Shown: positions 23,678 through 32,574 of the stretch, piece after piece
How the letters are laid out: each line of letters begins with the position of its first letter
Position numbering within the stretch: the stretch's first letter is position 1
Made by a program: the position numbers and the translations under genes
DNA from: Solirubrobacteraceae bacterium
GTDB lineage: Bacteria > Actinomycetota > Thermoleophilia > Solirubrobacterales > Solirubrobacteraceae
NCBI GenBank assembly: GCA_024711025.1
Contig: JANJTP010000019.1
Location: 74,005 to 117,448, forward strand
Direction: 5' to 3'
Length of the DNA: 43,444 nt
The notes under the pieces: model-generated
Databases searched by the model: none
Told to the model about the DNA's origin: nothing
The model's input: only the letters and a program-made list of their open reading frames with translations

Positions 23678-26230
23678 TCAGCGCTGTCGCGGGCAGGAGC
23701 GGAAGGAGACGCTGCGTCGCAGCGGCTCACCGTCGCTCGTGCGCGCGAGGATCCGCAGCGTCCAGCGGCCGTGCGGAAGCGAGCGAACGCGGACGACGCC
23801 ACTCGCGCGTCCCCCGCGGCCGCGCACGCGGAGCGCGCGACGCCGGCCGGCGCGCACGACCGCGCTCGACAGGTGCTCGCCGGGCGGTGCCACGAGCCGC
23901 AGGCGCAGCGATCGAGAACGCAGGCAGCGGCGGGCTGACGGCAGGCCGCGGACGCGCAGCGCCCGGGCGGCGGCCGTGCTCGGTGCGGCGGGCGCGGGCT
24001 CCGACACGGGCTGCGGCGGCGGCTCGGCCGGCAGCTCGTCCGCCCCGGCGACCACGAGCGCGAAGTCCTGGTCGGTGGCGTCGCCGACGCCCGGGATGCC
24101 GTCGCCGGGGAGGTTCGCGGCGCGGACGCGCACGGTCACGGGGCCGATGCCGGGCGGCAGCACGATCGTCTCGAGGTTGTTGAGCCGGTCGGCCGTGCCG
24201 CCGGGCGGCGTCAGCCCGCCGGGGGCCGGGACGTTGCCGCGGTAGATCGAGCCCGTCGGCGTCTGGACCTCGAGGTCGAGGTCGTTGACGAGCGGGGAGA
24301 CGGCGGCCAGCGAGATCGGGGGAGGGTCGGTCCAGGCAAGCGTCAGCGTCACCGGTGCCGCCGGGTCGCGCGGCGCCATCCGCCAGCTCACGCTCGCGCC
24401 GGTCTCGCCCAGCACGTCGCGCTGGTCACGCAGCCAGCGCTCGCGCGGGTCGGCGCCGCGCAGCCGTGCCAGGCCCCAGCCCTGCGCGGGGCCCGGCCAT
24501 GCGCCGGCATCGGCGACCGGCAGTCGCTGGGCTCCGCCTACGAGCATCGCCTTGAGCATCGCCGGGGAGGGCGGCGGCGCCCCGGTGCGCGTCAGCGCCC
24601 GGCGGGCGACGGCGGCCAGGCCGGCGACGACCGGGGCGGCATGCGAGGTGCCGCTGCTCGCGACGCTGAACGGGCCGAGCACGCCGCAGACCGCGTCGCC
24701 GGTCCACGGCGGCGTGCCGATCTGCGAGCGGGCCCCGAGCACGTGCGTCCCCGGCGCTACGAGGTCCGGCTTGATCCGCCCGTCGGCCGTCGGGCCGCGC
24801 GAGGAGAAAGGCGCGACCTGCTGCGGGTCGTTCGCGCCGTCGTCGGAGTCGGCGGGACCGCACCAGAGCGACGGGTCAAGCGATCGCACGCTCTCGCTGG
24901 CGCCGACGGAGATGACGTTCTTCGCCGTCGCAGGGGTCGTGATCGTCCCGTCGGCGGCGCCGTCGTTGCCGGCCGCGACGACGTATGCGAGCTCCTGGTT
25001 GCCCGGGACGTCCGGCCGGGCGTCGCGCACGAGGCCGTCGAAGAGCGCGGCGAGGTCGTCGTAGGCGGCGCCCGGCCCGACCGGGTTGCCGTCGCCGTCG
25101 ACGCTCGTATCGGCGCCCCACGAGGCGTTGGCGATCCGCGCGCCGCCGGCGTGGGCGGCGCGCGCCATCTCCACGAGCTGCGCGTCGCTCGAGAGCCCGA
25201 ACAGCCCGTCGCAGCGGAAGATCGTCGAGCCGCCGATCAGCGCTCCGGGCGCGGTCCCGAGCATCGTGGAGTAGCCGCCGGGGTCGGCTTCGCCGCCGGC
25301 GCCGGCGGCGATGCTCGCGTTCAGCGTGCCGTGGCCGCCGCAGCCCTGCGGCGGGTCGTCGGGGCCGGTCAGCTTGTGCACGTAGGCCAGGCGGTCGGCT
25401 GCGGCGGGGTCGCCGCCGACGAAGAACGCCGGGTGGGAGGGTGGATCGGCGCCGGTGTCGAGCGCGTCGTCGGAGATGTCGATCGCGAAGTCGAACGGGC
25501 GCAGCGGGTCGGGCACGACCCGGTCGAGCGCGGCGAGGTAGCCGGGCGCGGAGAGCGCGCCCGCGGCGACGATCACGCCCTGGCGCTCGTCCAGCAGCTC
25601 GGGGCGCGCGGTGGGCGCGACGGAGACGACTTCGGAGTCGGCCGCGAGCTCGTCGAGCGCGGCCGCGTCGATCGTCCGCGTCAGACGGTCGCCGTCGACC
25701 GTCTGGACGCTGACGAGCACGCGGCCGGTCGCGGGGAGGCCGGGCGCGAGCTTGTCCGCGCGGCGCAGCCGCGCCGTCCCGGCAACCTCGGGCGCGCGGG
25801 CGACGTACGCGTCGAGGCGCTCGCGCGCCGCGCCGGCGGCTCGAACGAGATAGGCGTTCTCCGGCAGGTAGCCGGCGATCTGCGCACCGGTCGCCTCGAG
25901 GGCGGCGCGCCACTCGTCGCGGACCCTGCCGCGGAACTGGACGGCTACGAGCAGCGGGGCGCGGCCGGCCAGGGCGCCGGGAGCGCTCTCGGCGGGCCGG
26001 GCGAGGCGCTCCCCGAGCAGCACCGGAGGATGCGGCCCGTGCCGTGCCGCGTCTGCGGCGCGCACGGCGCCCTCGGCTCCCGCTGCGCCGGGGGAGCGAG
26101 CGGCGCTCGCGGCGCTCGCCGGGGCGGCGCCGACCGTCGCGGCCAGCGCCGCAACCACCGCGAGCAGTGCGCACCGCGCGCCCGGCCCGCGGCGCGGCGA
26201 CCGCGAGTGGCTGTCGGGGGATGCGGGCAC
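23678..26230 (-). CDS. Secreted subtilisin-like serine protease (S8 family)
   Basis: Exported endopeptidase of 850 aa starting with GTG at 26230 (GGGAAGG upstream). A signal peptide is visible at residues 18-40 (ALLAVVAALAATVGAAPASA). An N-terminal region to about residue 240 may be a propeptide or inhibitor-like domain. The S8 triad can be assigned: Asp254 (ISDDALDTG), His300 (GGHGT) and Ser529 (SSGTSHAAP), with oxyanion Asn422 (AAGND). After the catalytic domain comes a beta-sandwich (LTLAWTDPP, VNDLDLEVQTPTG, NNLETIVLPPG) like that of KP-43-type subtilases, then a basic C-terminal domain (about 755-850) with two Cys. Lies divergently to trpS and convergently to gcvPB. Confidence 0.88.
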   Translation of the reverse strand: MPASPDSHSRSPRRGPGARCALLAVVAALAATVGAAPASAASAARSPGAAGAEGAVRAADAARHGPHPPVLLGERLARPAESAPGALAGRAPLLVAVQFRGRVRDEWRAALEATGAQIAGYLPENAYLVRAAGAARERLDAYVARAPEVAGTARLRRADKLAPGLPATGRVLVSVQTVDGDRLTRTIDAAALDELAADSEVVSVAPTARPELLDERQGVIVAAGALSAPGYLAALDRVVPDPLRPFDFAIDISDDALDTGADPPSHPAFFVGGDPAAADRLAYVHKLTGPDDPPQGCGGHGTLNASIAAGAGGEADPGGYSTMLGTAPGALIGGSTIFRCDGLFGLSSDAQLVEMARAAHAGGARIANASWGADTSVDGDGNPVGPGAAYDDLAALFDGLVRDARPDVPGNQELAYVVAAGNDGAADGTITTPATAKNVISVGASESVRSLDPSLWCGPADSDDGANDPQQVAPFSSRGPTADGRIKPDLVAPGTHVLGARSQIGTPPWTGDAVCGVLGPFSVASSGTSHAAPVVAGLAAVARRALTRTGAPPPSPAMLKAMLVGGAQRLPVADAGAWPGPAQGWGLARLRGADPRERWLRDQRDVLGETGASVSWRMAPRDPAAPVTLTLAWTDPPPISLAAVSPLVNDLDLEVQTPTGSIYRGNVPAPGGLTPPGGTADRLNNLETIVLPPGIGPVTVRVRAANLPGDGIPGVGDATDQDFALVVAGADELPAEPPPQPVSEPAPAAPSTAAARALRVRGLPSARRCLRSRSLRLRLVAPPGEHLSSAVVRAGRRRALRVRGRGGRASGVVRVRSLPHGRWTLRILARTSDGEPLRRSVSFRSCPRQR

Positions 26231-26291
26231 GGCTGCAGCCTTCCCGTTATCGACAGCCTCCCGCGCGCGCTTGAGCGCGGTCCGCGTCGGC

Positions 26292-26297
26292 TAGCCT
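26292..26297 (+). promoter_or_regulatory. -10 box of trpS (leaderless type)
   Basis: TAGCCT lies 9 nt before ATG 26307. TTGAGC about 15 nt upstream may act as a -35. The 76-nt divergent region leaves no room for a T-box leader. Confidence 0.5.
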
Positions 26298-26306
26298 GGC
26301 CGCCGC

Positions 26307-27326
26307 ATGCGCATCTTCTCCGGCATCCAGCCCACAGGTCGCAAGCACCTGGGCAACTACATCGGCGCGATCCGCCAGTACGTCGGGGGCCAGGAGCGCG
26401 CCGCCGCCGCCGGCGACGTCGCGATCTACTGCATCGTCGACCTGCACGCGACGACGGTCCAGTACGACCCCGCGGTTCTGCGCGAGCGCCTCTACGACAC
26501 GACGGCGATCCTGCTCGCCGCCGGCCTCGACCCCGAGCGGTGCATCCTCTTCCGCCAGGGCGACGTGCCGGAGCACACCGAGCTGTGCTGGCTGCTGTGC
26601 TCGGTCACGGCGCTCGGCGAGCTGAGCAGGATGCACCAGTTCCGCGACAAATCGGTCGCGCAGCGCGAGCTCGTCTCAGCCGGCCTTCTCTTCTACCCGG
26701 TCCTCCAGGCGGCCGACGTGCTCGCATACCGCGCCGTCGAGGTGCCGGTCGGCGAGGACCAGCGCGAGCACCTGGAGCTGATGCGCGACGTCGCGACGCG
26801 CTTCAACGCGCGCTTCGGCGGCGGTCGCGACATCCTCGTCGTGCCGGAGCACCGCATCCCGGCCGTCGGCGCCCGGATCATGGATCTGCAGGACCCGACG
26901 CGCAAGATGTCGACCACCGGCTCCAGCGAGGAGGGCACCGTCTACGTGCTCGACGAGCCGGGCGCGATCGAGAAGAAGATGCGCCGGGCCGTCACGGACT
27001 CCGACGATCCGCCGGCGATCCGTCGCGGAGACGACAAGCCCGGCGTCACGAACCTGATCGACATCCTTGCCGCGTGCAGCGCCCGCACGCCTGAGGAGGT
27101 CGTCGCCTCGCTGGCCGACGCGCGCGGCTACGGCGACCTGAAGGCCGCGGCGGCCGCGGCGGTCGTCGAGGAGCTGCGGCCGGTGCGCGAGCGCTTCGCC
27201 GAGCTGCGGCCCGACGAGCGGCTGCTCGAGCAGACCCTCGCGGCGGGCGCGGAGCAGGCCCGCGCGCTCGCCGGTGCGACGCTCTCGGAGGTGCGCGAGG
27301 CGATGGGCGTGGGGCCGCCGCGATAG
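26307..27326 (+). CDS. trpS: Tryptophanyl-tRNA synthetase
   Basis: Class I aminoacyl-tRNA synthetase that charges tRNA-Trp. ATG 26307; 339 aa, a normal bacterial TrpRS length. N-terminal FSGIQPTGRKHLGNYIGAI contains the HIGH-type motif H14-L-G-N17, and the KMSKS-type motif is K200-M-S-T-T204. Further hallmarks: PVGEDQREHLELMRDVATRFN and DKPGVTNLIDILAA. Its stop is followed 4 nt later by the GTG of the MFS gene. Confidence 0.96.
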   Translation: MRIFSGIQPTGRKHLGNYIGAIRQYVGGQERAAAAGDVAIYCIVDLHATTVQYDPAVLRERLYDTTAILLAAGLDPERCILFRQGDVPEHTELCWLLCSVTALGELSRMHQFRDKSVAQRELVSAGLLFYPVLQAADVLAYRAVEVPVGEDQREHLELMRDVATRFNARFGGGRDILVVPEHRIPAVGARIMDLQDPTRKMSTTGSSEEGTVYVLDEPGAIEKKMRRAVTDSDDPPAIRRGDDKPGVTNLIDILAACSARTPEEVVASLADARGYGDLKAAAAAAVVEELRPVRERFAELRPDERLLEQTLAAGAEQARALAGATLSEVREAMGVGPPR

Positions 27327-27330
27327 CCGC

Positions 27331-28503
27331 GTGCCGCGTCGCCTGCTTGCGCTCGTCGGACTCGTCGTCCTCGTCGACACGATGCTCTACGGCGCGCTCG
27401 CGCCGATGCTCCCTGCCTTCGAGCACGAGCTGGCCCTGAGCAAGTCGCAGGCCGGCGTGCTCGTCGGCGCCTATCCGCTCGGCACGCTGCTCGGCACGCT
27501 GCCGTCCGGCCTGCTCGTCGCCCGGCGGGGGCCGCGGGCGGTGCTGCTCTGGGGGCTGCTCGTGATGAGCCTCGGCGGTGCCGGCTTCGCGCTGGCGCAG
27601 ACGCTGGCGCTGCTCGACGTCGCGCGGTTCGCCCACGGCGTCGGGGCGGCGATGAGCTGGACCGCCGGTCTGGCGTGGCTCGTGCGCGTCGCGCCGAGCG
27701 AGCGTCGCGGCGAGACGATCGGACTGGCGATCGGGGCGGCGATCTTCGGGGCCCAGTTCGGGCCCGTGGTCGGGGTGGGGGCCGAGTCGATCGGCCGCGC
27801 GCCCGTGTTCCTGGTCGTCGCCGGCCTGGGGCTGCTGCTGGCCGTCGGCGCTCGCGGCTTCGGGGATCCGCCGGCCGCCCCGACGGCGACGCGCTCGCCG
27901 CTGGCGCTGACGCGCGACCGGTCGTTCCTCGTCGCCGTATGGCTGACGATGCTGCCCTCGCTGGTGTTCGGCTCGATCGAGGTGCTCGTCCCGCTGCGCC
28001 TGGACGAGCTCGGCGCCGGAGTGGTCGCGATCGGGGCGGCGTTCGTCGCCGCCGCGATCGCCGAGGCGCTCGTCAGCCCGCTCGTCGGCCGCATCGCCGA
28101 CCGGCGCGGAACGCGGCCGGTCGTGCGCATCGGGACGCTCGCCGGTGCGGTTGCGGTGGCGCTGCTGACGCTGCCGGGGCGCCCGTTGGCGCTCGCCGCG
28201 GTGCTGGTGCTCGTTGCCGCCGCGCTGGGGATGCTGTGGGCGCCTGGGGGGCGTCTGGCGTCGCTGCGAGCCGACGACCTGGGAGTCGACCAGGGCTGGG
28301 CGTTCGCCCTCAACAACGCCGGCTTCTCAGCCGGCATCGGCATCGGCGCCGTCGCCGGAGGCGGGCTCGGCCAGGTCGCCGGCGACGGCCTGCCCTACGC
28401 GCTCGGCGCGCTGGGGCTGGCGCTGACCGGGACGCTGATGCTCCGCCGCTCCGGCGTGAGGGCGTTGGCCGACGATGCGCGGCAGCCCGCCCGGTCGGCG
28501 TGA
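27331..28503 (+). CDS. Major facilitator superfamily transporter
   Basis: Twelve-helix-type membrane transporter, 390 aa from GTG 27331. The first helix is ALVGLVVLVDTMLYGALAPMLPAF; the loop 2-3 motif of MFS drug/H+ antiporters is visible as PSGLLVARRGPRAVLLWG, and its second-half counterpart as LVGRIADRRGTRPVVR. A proline/glycine-rich helix 5 (GAAIFGAQFGPVVGVG) suggests an exporter of the DHA1 type. The substrate cannot be told. It probably shares a transcript with trpS. The last 15 codons are the first unit of a 44-bp tandem array. Confidence 0.85.
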   Translation: MPRRLLALVGLVVLVDTMLYGALAPMLPAFEHELALSKSQAGVLVGAYPLGTLLGTLPSGLLVARRGPRAVLLWGLLVMSLGGAGFALAQTLALLDVARFAHGVGAAMSWTAGLAWLVRVAPSERRGETIGLAIGAAIFGAQFGPVVGVGAESIGRAPVFLVVAGLGLLLAVGARGFGDPPAAPTATRSPLALTRDRSFLVAVWLTMLPSLVFGSIEVLVPLRLDELGAGVVAIGAAFVAAAIAEALVSPLVGRIADRRGTRPVVRIGTLAGAVAVALLTLPGRPLALAAVLVLVAAALGMLWAPGGRLASLRADDLGVDQGWAFALNNAGFSAGIGIGAVAGGGLGQVAGDGLPYALGALGLALTGTLMLRRSGVRALADDARQPARSA

Positions 28504-28631
28504 GGGCGTTGGCCGGCGATGTGTTGTGGCTCGCCCGGTCGGGGTGAGGGTGTTGGCCGGCGATGTGTTGTGGCTCGCCCGGTTGGGGTGAGGGTGTTGG
28601 CCGGCGGCGTGCGGTGGTCCGCGGGGGCCGG
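28456..28631. repeat. 44-bp tandem array seeded by the MFS gene 3' end
   Basis: Units starting GTGAGGG at 28456, 28500, 28544 and 28588, exactly 44 bp apart. The first lies inside the coding sequence; the gene's TGA stop is at bases 2-4 of the second. Units 2 and 3 differ at about two positions, while units 1 and 4 are more diverged in their second halves. The array ends about 40 nt before the scpA start. Confidence 0.92.
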
Positions 28632-28658
28632 CCGGGCGGGGTCATCCGGGGCGCCCGC

Positions 28659-28664
28659 TACGGT
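28659..28664 (+). promoter_or_regulatory. -10 box of scpA (leaderless type)
   Basis: TACGGT lies 7 nt before the GTG at 28672. The alternative in-frame GTG at 28663 overlaps the box, which argues for 28672 as the start. Confidence 0.5.
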
Positions 28665-28671
28665 GCCAACC

Positions 28672-29490
28672 GTGATCGCCGCCGAGCTCGAGCTCGACCT
28701 CGAGGTCTTCACGGGGCCCTTCGACCTGCTGCTGACGCTCGTGCTGCGCGAGGAGGTCGACCTGCTCGAGGTGGAGCTCGCCGACGTCGTCGTGACCTAC
28801 CTCGACGTGCTCGAGGCTCGCGGCGAGCTCGACCTCGAGATCGCGACCGAGTTCCTCGTGCTGATCGCGGCCCTCTTGGAGCTCAAGTCGCGGCTGATGC
28901 TGCCGCGCGGCGCGGACGAGGATCTCGACGAGCTCGAGCCGGGCGAGGCGGCGGAGGAGCTCCTGGCCCGGATGCTCGAGGCGCGCCGCTACCGGCAGGC
29001 GGCAGAGCACCTCGAGGGTCGGCTCGCAGCCGAGCGCGGGCACCGCTTCCGCGCCGCGCCGCTGCCGGCCTTCCTGCGCCGCGTGCGGCTCGATGCCAGC
29101 GAGGCCGCCTACGAGCCCGCGCGGCTCGGTGCGGCGCTCGGCGGGCTGCTGCGGATGCCCGCGCCGCTCGACCTTCGCCACGTGTCGACGCCGCACGTCG
29201 CCGTCGCCGAGCGCCTTCGCCACCTGCGAGCGCTGCTGCGCCGGGGGCCCGTGTCGTTCGACGAGGCGGTCGCCGGCGCCGATCGCATGACCGTCGCGGT
29301 GACGCTGTTCGCGCTGCTCGAGCTCTACAAGCAGGGCGAGGCGACGTGGACGCAGCACGAGCCGTTCGGCCCGATCGCCGTCGCGCCGCTGACGGCCGAC
29401 ATGGCGCACGCCCACGACGTCGAGCACGGCGGGGGACACGGCCGGCCGTCGCACGCGCATCGCCTGCGCGGCGTCGAGGAGGCGGCGTGA
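28672..29490 (+). CDS. scpA: Segregation and condensation protein A
   Basis: Kleisin subunit of the SMC-ScpAB condensin that organises the chromosome. GTG 28672 follows a TACGGT box by 7 nt; 272 aa. The N terminus LEVFTGPFDLLLTLVLREEVDLLEVELADVV (hallmark GPFDLLL) and the segment EIATEFLVLIAALLELKSRLMLP are classic kleisin sequence; the C-terminal winged helix includes VAVTLFALLELYKQGEATW. A His-rich tail (AHAHDVEHGGGHG) is unusual. Overlaps scpB by 4 nt (GTGA). Confidence 0.95.
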   Translation: MIAAELELDLEVFTGPFDLLLTLVLREEVDLLEVELADVVVTYLDVLEARGELDLEIATEFLVLIAALLELKSRLMLPRGADEDLDELEPGEAAEELLARMLEARRYRQAAEHLEGRLAAERGHRFRAAPLPAFLRRVRLDASEAAYEPARLGAALGGLLRMPAPLDLRHVSTPHVAVAERLRHLRALLRRGPVSFDEAVAGADRMTVAVTLFALLELYKQGEATWTQHEPFGPIAVAPLTADMAHAHDVEHGGGHGRPSHAHRLRGVEEAA

Positions 29491-30617
29491 GCCCTCTGGC
29501 GCGAGCGCTCGAGGCGCTGCTCTTCCTCAGCGCCGAGCCGGTCGCGCTGGCCGACCTCGCCGAGGCGGCGGAGGCGCCCGAGGAAGAGGTCGCGGCGGCG
29601 CTCGCGGAGCTCGGCGCCGCGTCGGCTCCCGGCGAGCGCGGGATCGTGCTGCGCGAGCTCGCCGGCGGCTGGACGCTCGCCAGCGCGCCCGAGCACGACG
29701 AGGCCGCCAGGCGCCTGCTCGCCCGGCCTCGCACGCCGCCGTTGACGGCCGCCCAGGCCGAGACGCTCGCGATCGTCGCCTACCTGCAGCCGGTCTCGCG
29801 GCCGGAGATCACGCGGATCCGCGGTGTCAGCGCAGACTCGGCAAGCGCGACGCTGCTCGAGCGGGGGCTGATCGAGGAGGCCGGTCGCTCGCAGTTCGGC
29901 GCCGTCCTCTACCGCACGACGGCGCTGTTCCTCAAGCTGTTCGGCCTGCGCGCACTCGACGATCTGCCCGACCCCGGTCAGTGGGATCCGACGCCGGAGG
30001 AGGAGGGCGAGCTTCGCGAGCGGCTGCTGAAGGCCGGCGAGGCTCGCCTGGGAGGAGTGTCGGCGCCGGCGCAGCCGGCCTTCCCCGCAGGCCCGTCGAC
30101 GCTCGACGAGGAGGGGCCGGCGGACGGGGCTGGGGCAGGAGATGCGACCGACGCGGCCGCGGAGCCGGCTGCGGGCGCGGAGCCGGCTGCGGGCGCGGGG
30201 GATGCGGTCGGGGCTCCGGTTGAGGTGGCTGCCGGCGCGGCCGATCCCGGCCTGGCGGCGGTGGACGTGGCTGCGGCGGGGAATGTGGTCGTGGCGCCGG
30301 TGGGTCTGGATGCGGGCGCAGCCGATCCCGGTCTGGCGACGGTGGACGTGGCTGCGGCGGGGAATGTGGTCGTGGCGCCGGTGGGTCTGGATGCGGGCGC
30401 AGCCGATCCCGGTCTGGCGGCGGTGGACGTGGCTGCGGCGGGGAATGCGGTCGTGGCGCGGGTGGATCTGGATGCGGGCGCGGCCGATCCCGGCCTGGCG
30501 GCGGTGGACGTGGCTGCGGCGGGTATTGTGGTCGTGGCGCCGGCGGCAGCGGTGGCGGCGGCGCCGCCGCAACGGATCGTGGCAGTCGACGCGATCCGGC
30601 CGTCGCACGCCGTCTGA
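29487..30617 (+). CDS. scpB: Segregation and condensation protein B with repeat-expanded tail
   Basis: Winged-helix partner of ScpA in condensin. GTG 29487 overlaps the scpA stop. The conserved part is residues 1-190: LARALEALLFLSAEPV, a first winged helix, then LTAAQAETLAIVAYLQPVSRPEI, ITRIRGVSADSASATLLERGLIEE, and YRTTALFLKLFGLRALDDLP. The normal family length is about 180-230 aa; here 376 aa, because an acidic Ala/Glu-rich linker and four copies of a 27-residue Ala/Val/Gly-rich repeat (AADPGLAAVDVAAAG...) follow. Because 81 is a multiple of 3, the repeats keep the frame open. The tail is unlikely to matter for condensin. Confidence 0.94.
   Translation: MSPLARALEALLFLSAEPVALADLAEAAEAPEEEVAAALAELGAASAPGERGIVLRELAGGWTLASAPEHDEAARRLLARPRTPPLTAAQAETLAIVAYLQPVSRPEITRIRGVSADSASATLLERGLIEEAGRSQFGAVLYRTTALFLKLFGLRALDDLPDPGQWDPTPEEEGELRERLLKAGEARLGGVSAPAQPAFPAGPSTLDEEGPADGAGAGDATDAAAEPAAGAEPAAGAGDAVGAPVEVAAGAADPGLAAVDVAAAGNVVVAPVGLDAGAADPGLATVDVAAAGNVVVAPVGLDAGAADPGLAAVDVAAAGNAVVARVDLDAGAADPGLAAVDVAAAGIVVVAPAAAVAAAPPQRIVAVDAIRPSHAV
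30240..30545 (+). repeat. 81-bp in-frame tandem repeat in the scpB 3' region
   Basis: GCCGATCCCGG recurs at 30240, 30321, 30402 and 30483, exactly 81 bp apart. Each unit encodes 27 residues on the theme ADPGLAAVDVAAAGNVVVA followed by a short variable part. Units 2 and 3 are almost identical; the fourth diverges after about 60 bp. Confidence 0.95.
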
Positions 30618-30683
30618 CGCTCGCGTTCGACGATCGCCCCGCTCGGCCCTGGCGGTCTCGGTTGCACGGGCGGCTCGGGTCGC

Positions 30684-30702
30684 GTGCCCGCATGCCGGGC
30701 AC
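30684..30702 (+). terminator. Candidate scpAB terminator
   Basis: GTGCCCG (30684-30690) pairs perfectly with CGGGCAC (30696-30702) around a 5-nt loop CATGC, 66 nt after the scpB stop. A second hairpin, CGCCGG 30705-30710 with CCGGCG 30718-30723, follows directly. No U-tract. Confidence 0.5.
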
Positions 30703-30742
30703 ATCGCCGGCGCACGTCCGGCGCGTGCCCTCACGCCTCCGT

Positions 30743-30758
30743 GTTAGGCTGCCCTAAC
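30743..30758 (+). promoter_or_regulatory. GTTAGG-N4-CCTAAC palindrome before the cupin gene (possible DtxR/IdeR-like operator)
   Basis: GTTAGG (30743-30748) and CCTAAC (30753-30758) form a perfect inverted repeat. The core TTAGGCTGCCCTAA differs at two positions from the TTAGGCTAACCTAA part of the IdeR/DtxR iron-box consensus. The overlapping TAGGCT (30745-30750) could be the -10 box, so a bound repressor would cover the promoter. A strong ribosome binding site, GGAGG at 30774-30778, follows. Metal dependence is a guess. Confidence 0.45.
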
Positions 30759-30783
30759 GATTTTTCACACTACGGAGGTAGAA

Positions 30784-31227
30784 ATGGTCGGCGTCGGAAC
30801 GGTACCGGGTGTGTCGACGGAAGCAGCCGATGCCGGCACGAGCGCCGTCGAGCGCTTGGAGATCGGTCGCGGGGATCGCCGCCGGGCGCCTCTTCCGGGT
30901 GGGCCCGACGTCGAGATCCTGATCGGTGCTCAGGAGGGCCGGCCGATCGGCGTGCTCCACGTCACCGTTCCCCCGGGAGGCGTCATGCCCGCCCACGAGC
31001 ACGGCGCCTCCGAGGTGCTGCTGATCTCGCTCGGCGGCGAGGCGAGAGTTGTCGACGCGCAGGACGGCGCCGTCACCGAGCTGGCTCCCGGAGCGCTGGC
31101 CACGATCCCCGTCGGTCGTCGCGTGAGCCTGGAGAACCCCGGCTCGCAGCCGGCACGGCTGCTCGTGGTGCTCACTCCGCCCGACTTCGCCGAGCAGCTC
31201 ACGAGCTGGCCGTCCGCGACGGGCTGA
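30784..31227 (+). CDS. Cupin-domain protein
   Basis: Small single-domain cupin, 147 aa, ATG 30784 with GGAGG 5 nt upstream, one of the few strong ribosome binding sites in this region. The cupin barrel runs from about residue 45 to 135: motif 1 is PAHEHGASEVLLISLGGEA (metal-ligand type His-X-His and Glu), and motif 2 is LAPGALATIPVGRRVSLEN, in which the usual second histidine region has no His, so metal binding may be incomplete. Substrate and role unknown. A palindrome that may be an operator covers its promoter. It sits between scpB and rlmN, where rluB is usually found. Confidence 0.75.
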   Translation: MVGVGTVPGVSTEAADAGTSAVERLEIGRGDRRRAPLPGGPDVEILIGAQEGRPIGVLHVTVPPGGVMPAHEHGASEVLLISLGGEARVVDAQDGAVTELAPGALATIPVGRRVSLENPGSQPARLLVVLTPPDFAEQLTSWPSATG

Positions 31228-31299
31228 CCCACCGGCAGCGGATCTGGTCGGGCTCGATCGTCCTTGCTCGATTCCGGCTGCACTAACTCCTGTATAGCG

Positions 31300-31316
31300 G
31301 TGGTTACTGCAGCCAC
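31300..31316 (+). terminator. Candidate cupin terminator
   Basis: GTGGTT (31300-31305) pairs with AGCCAC (31311-31316), including one G-U pair, around ACTGC, and is followed by TTCTC. It lies in a locally less GC-rich stretch 70 nt after the cupin stop. Confidence 0.4.
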
Positions 31317-31328
31317 TTCTCGGCTGGC

Positions 31329-31540
31329 CTCGCCGGTCCGGCCCGCCGGCCCGTCTCGCCGGTCCGGCCCCGCCTCGTCGGTCCGGCCCGGCCGGCCCGG
31401 CCGGCTCGCCTCGCCGGCCCGGCCCGGCCCGCCCGGCTCGCCCGGCCCGTCTCGCCGGCCCGGCCCCGCCTCGCCGGCCCGGCCCGGCTCGCCGGCCCGG
31501 CCCCGCCTCGCCGGTTCGGCCCAGCCGGCCCGCCCGGCCC
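31329..31540. repeat. CCGG-rich degenerate minisatellite
   Basis: An irregular array based on about 19 bp, CTCGCCGGCCCGGCCCCGC, with many indels; it fills most of the 329-nt gap between the convergent cupin and rlmN genes. Strongly C-biased on the plus strand. I see no gene in it. The remainder of the gap holds only the hairpin at 31300-31316. Confidence 0.85.
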
Positions 31541-31556
31541 TACCCGCGACCTCTCC

Positions 31557-32546
<990 letters not shown>

Positions 32547-32559
32547 GGCGCTCGTCTCC

Positions 32560-32565
32560 TATGGT
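32560..32565 (+). promoter_or_regulatory. -10 box of rluB (leaderless type)
   Basis: TATGGT lies 9 nt before ATG 32575, in the 28-nt gap between the divergent starts of rlmN and rluB. On the other strand the same DNA reads CATAGGAGA, offering rlmN an AGGAG ribosome binding site. Confidence 0.5.
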
Positions 32566-32574
32566 GACAGCGCA

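Noticed and set aside
26231-26306. T-box or leader peptide controlling trpS
   Set aside because: Only 76 nt separate the divergent starts and the -10 box is 9 nt from the ATG; no T-box sequence or Trp-rich short ORF is seen.
30618-30742. Small gene between scpB and the cupin
   Set aside because: Frames are open but Arg/Ala-rich without a start context; the region is better explained by two terminator-like hairpins.
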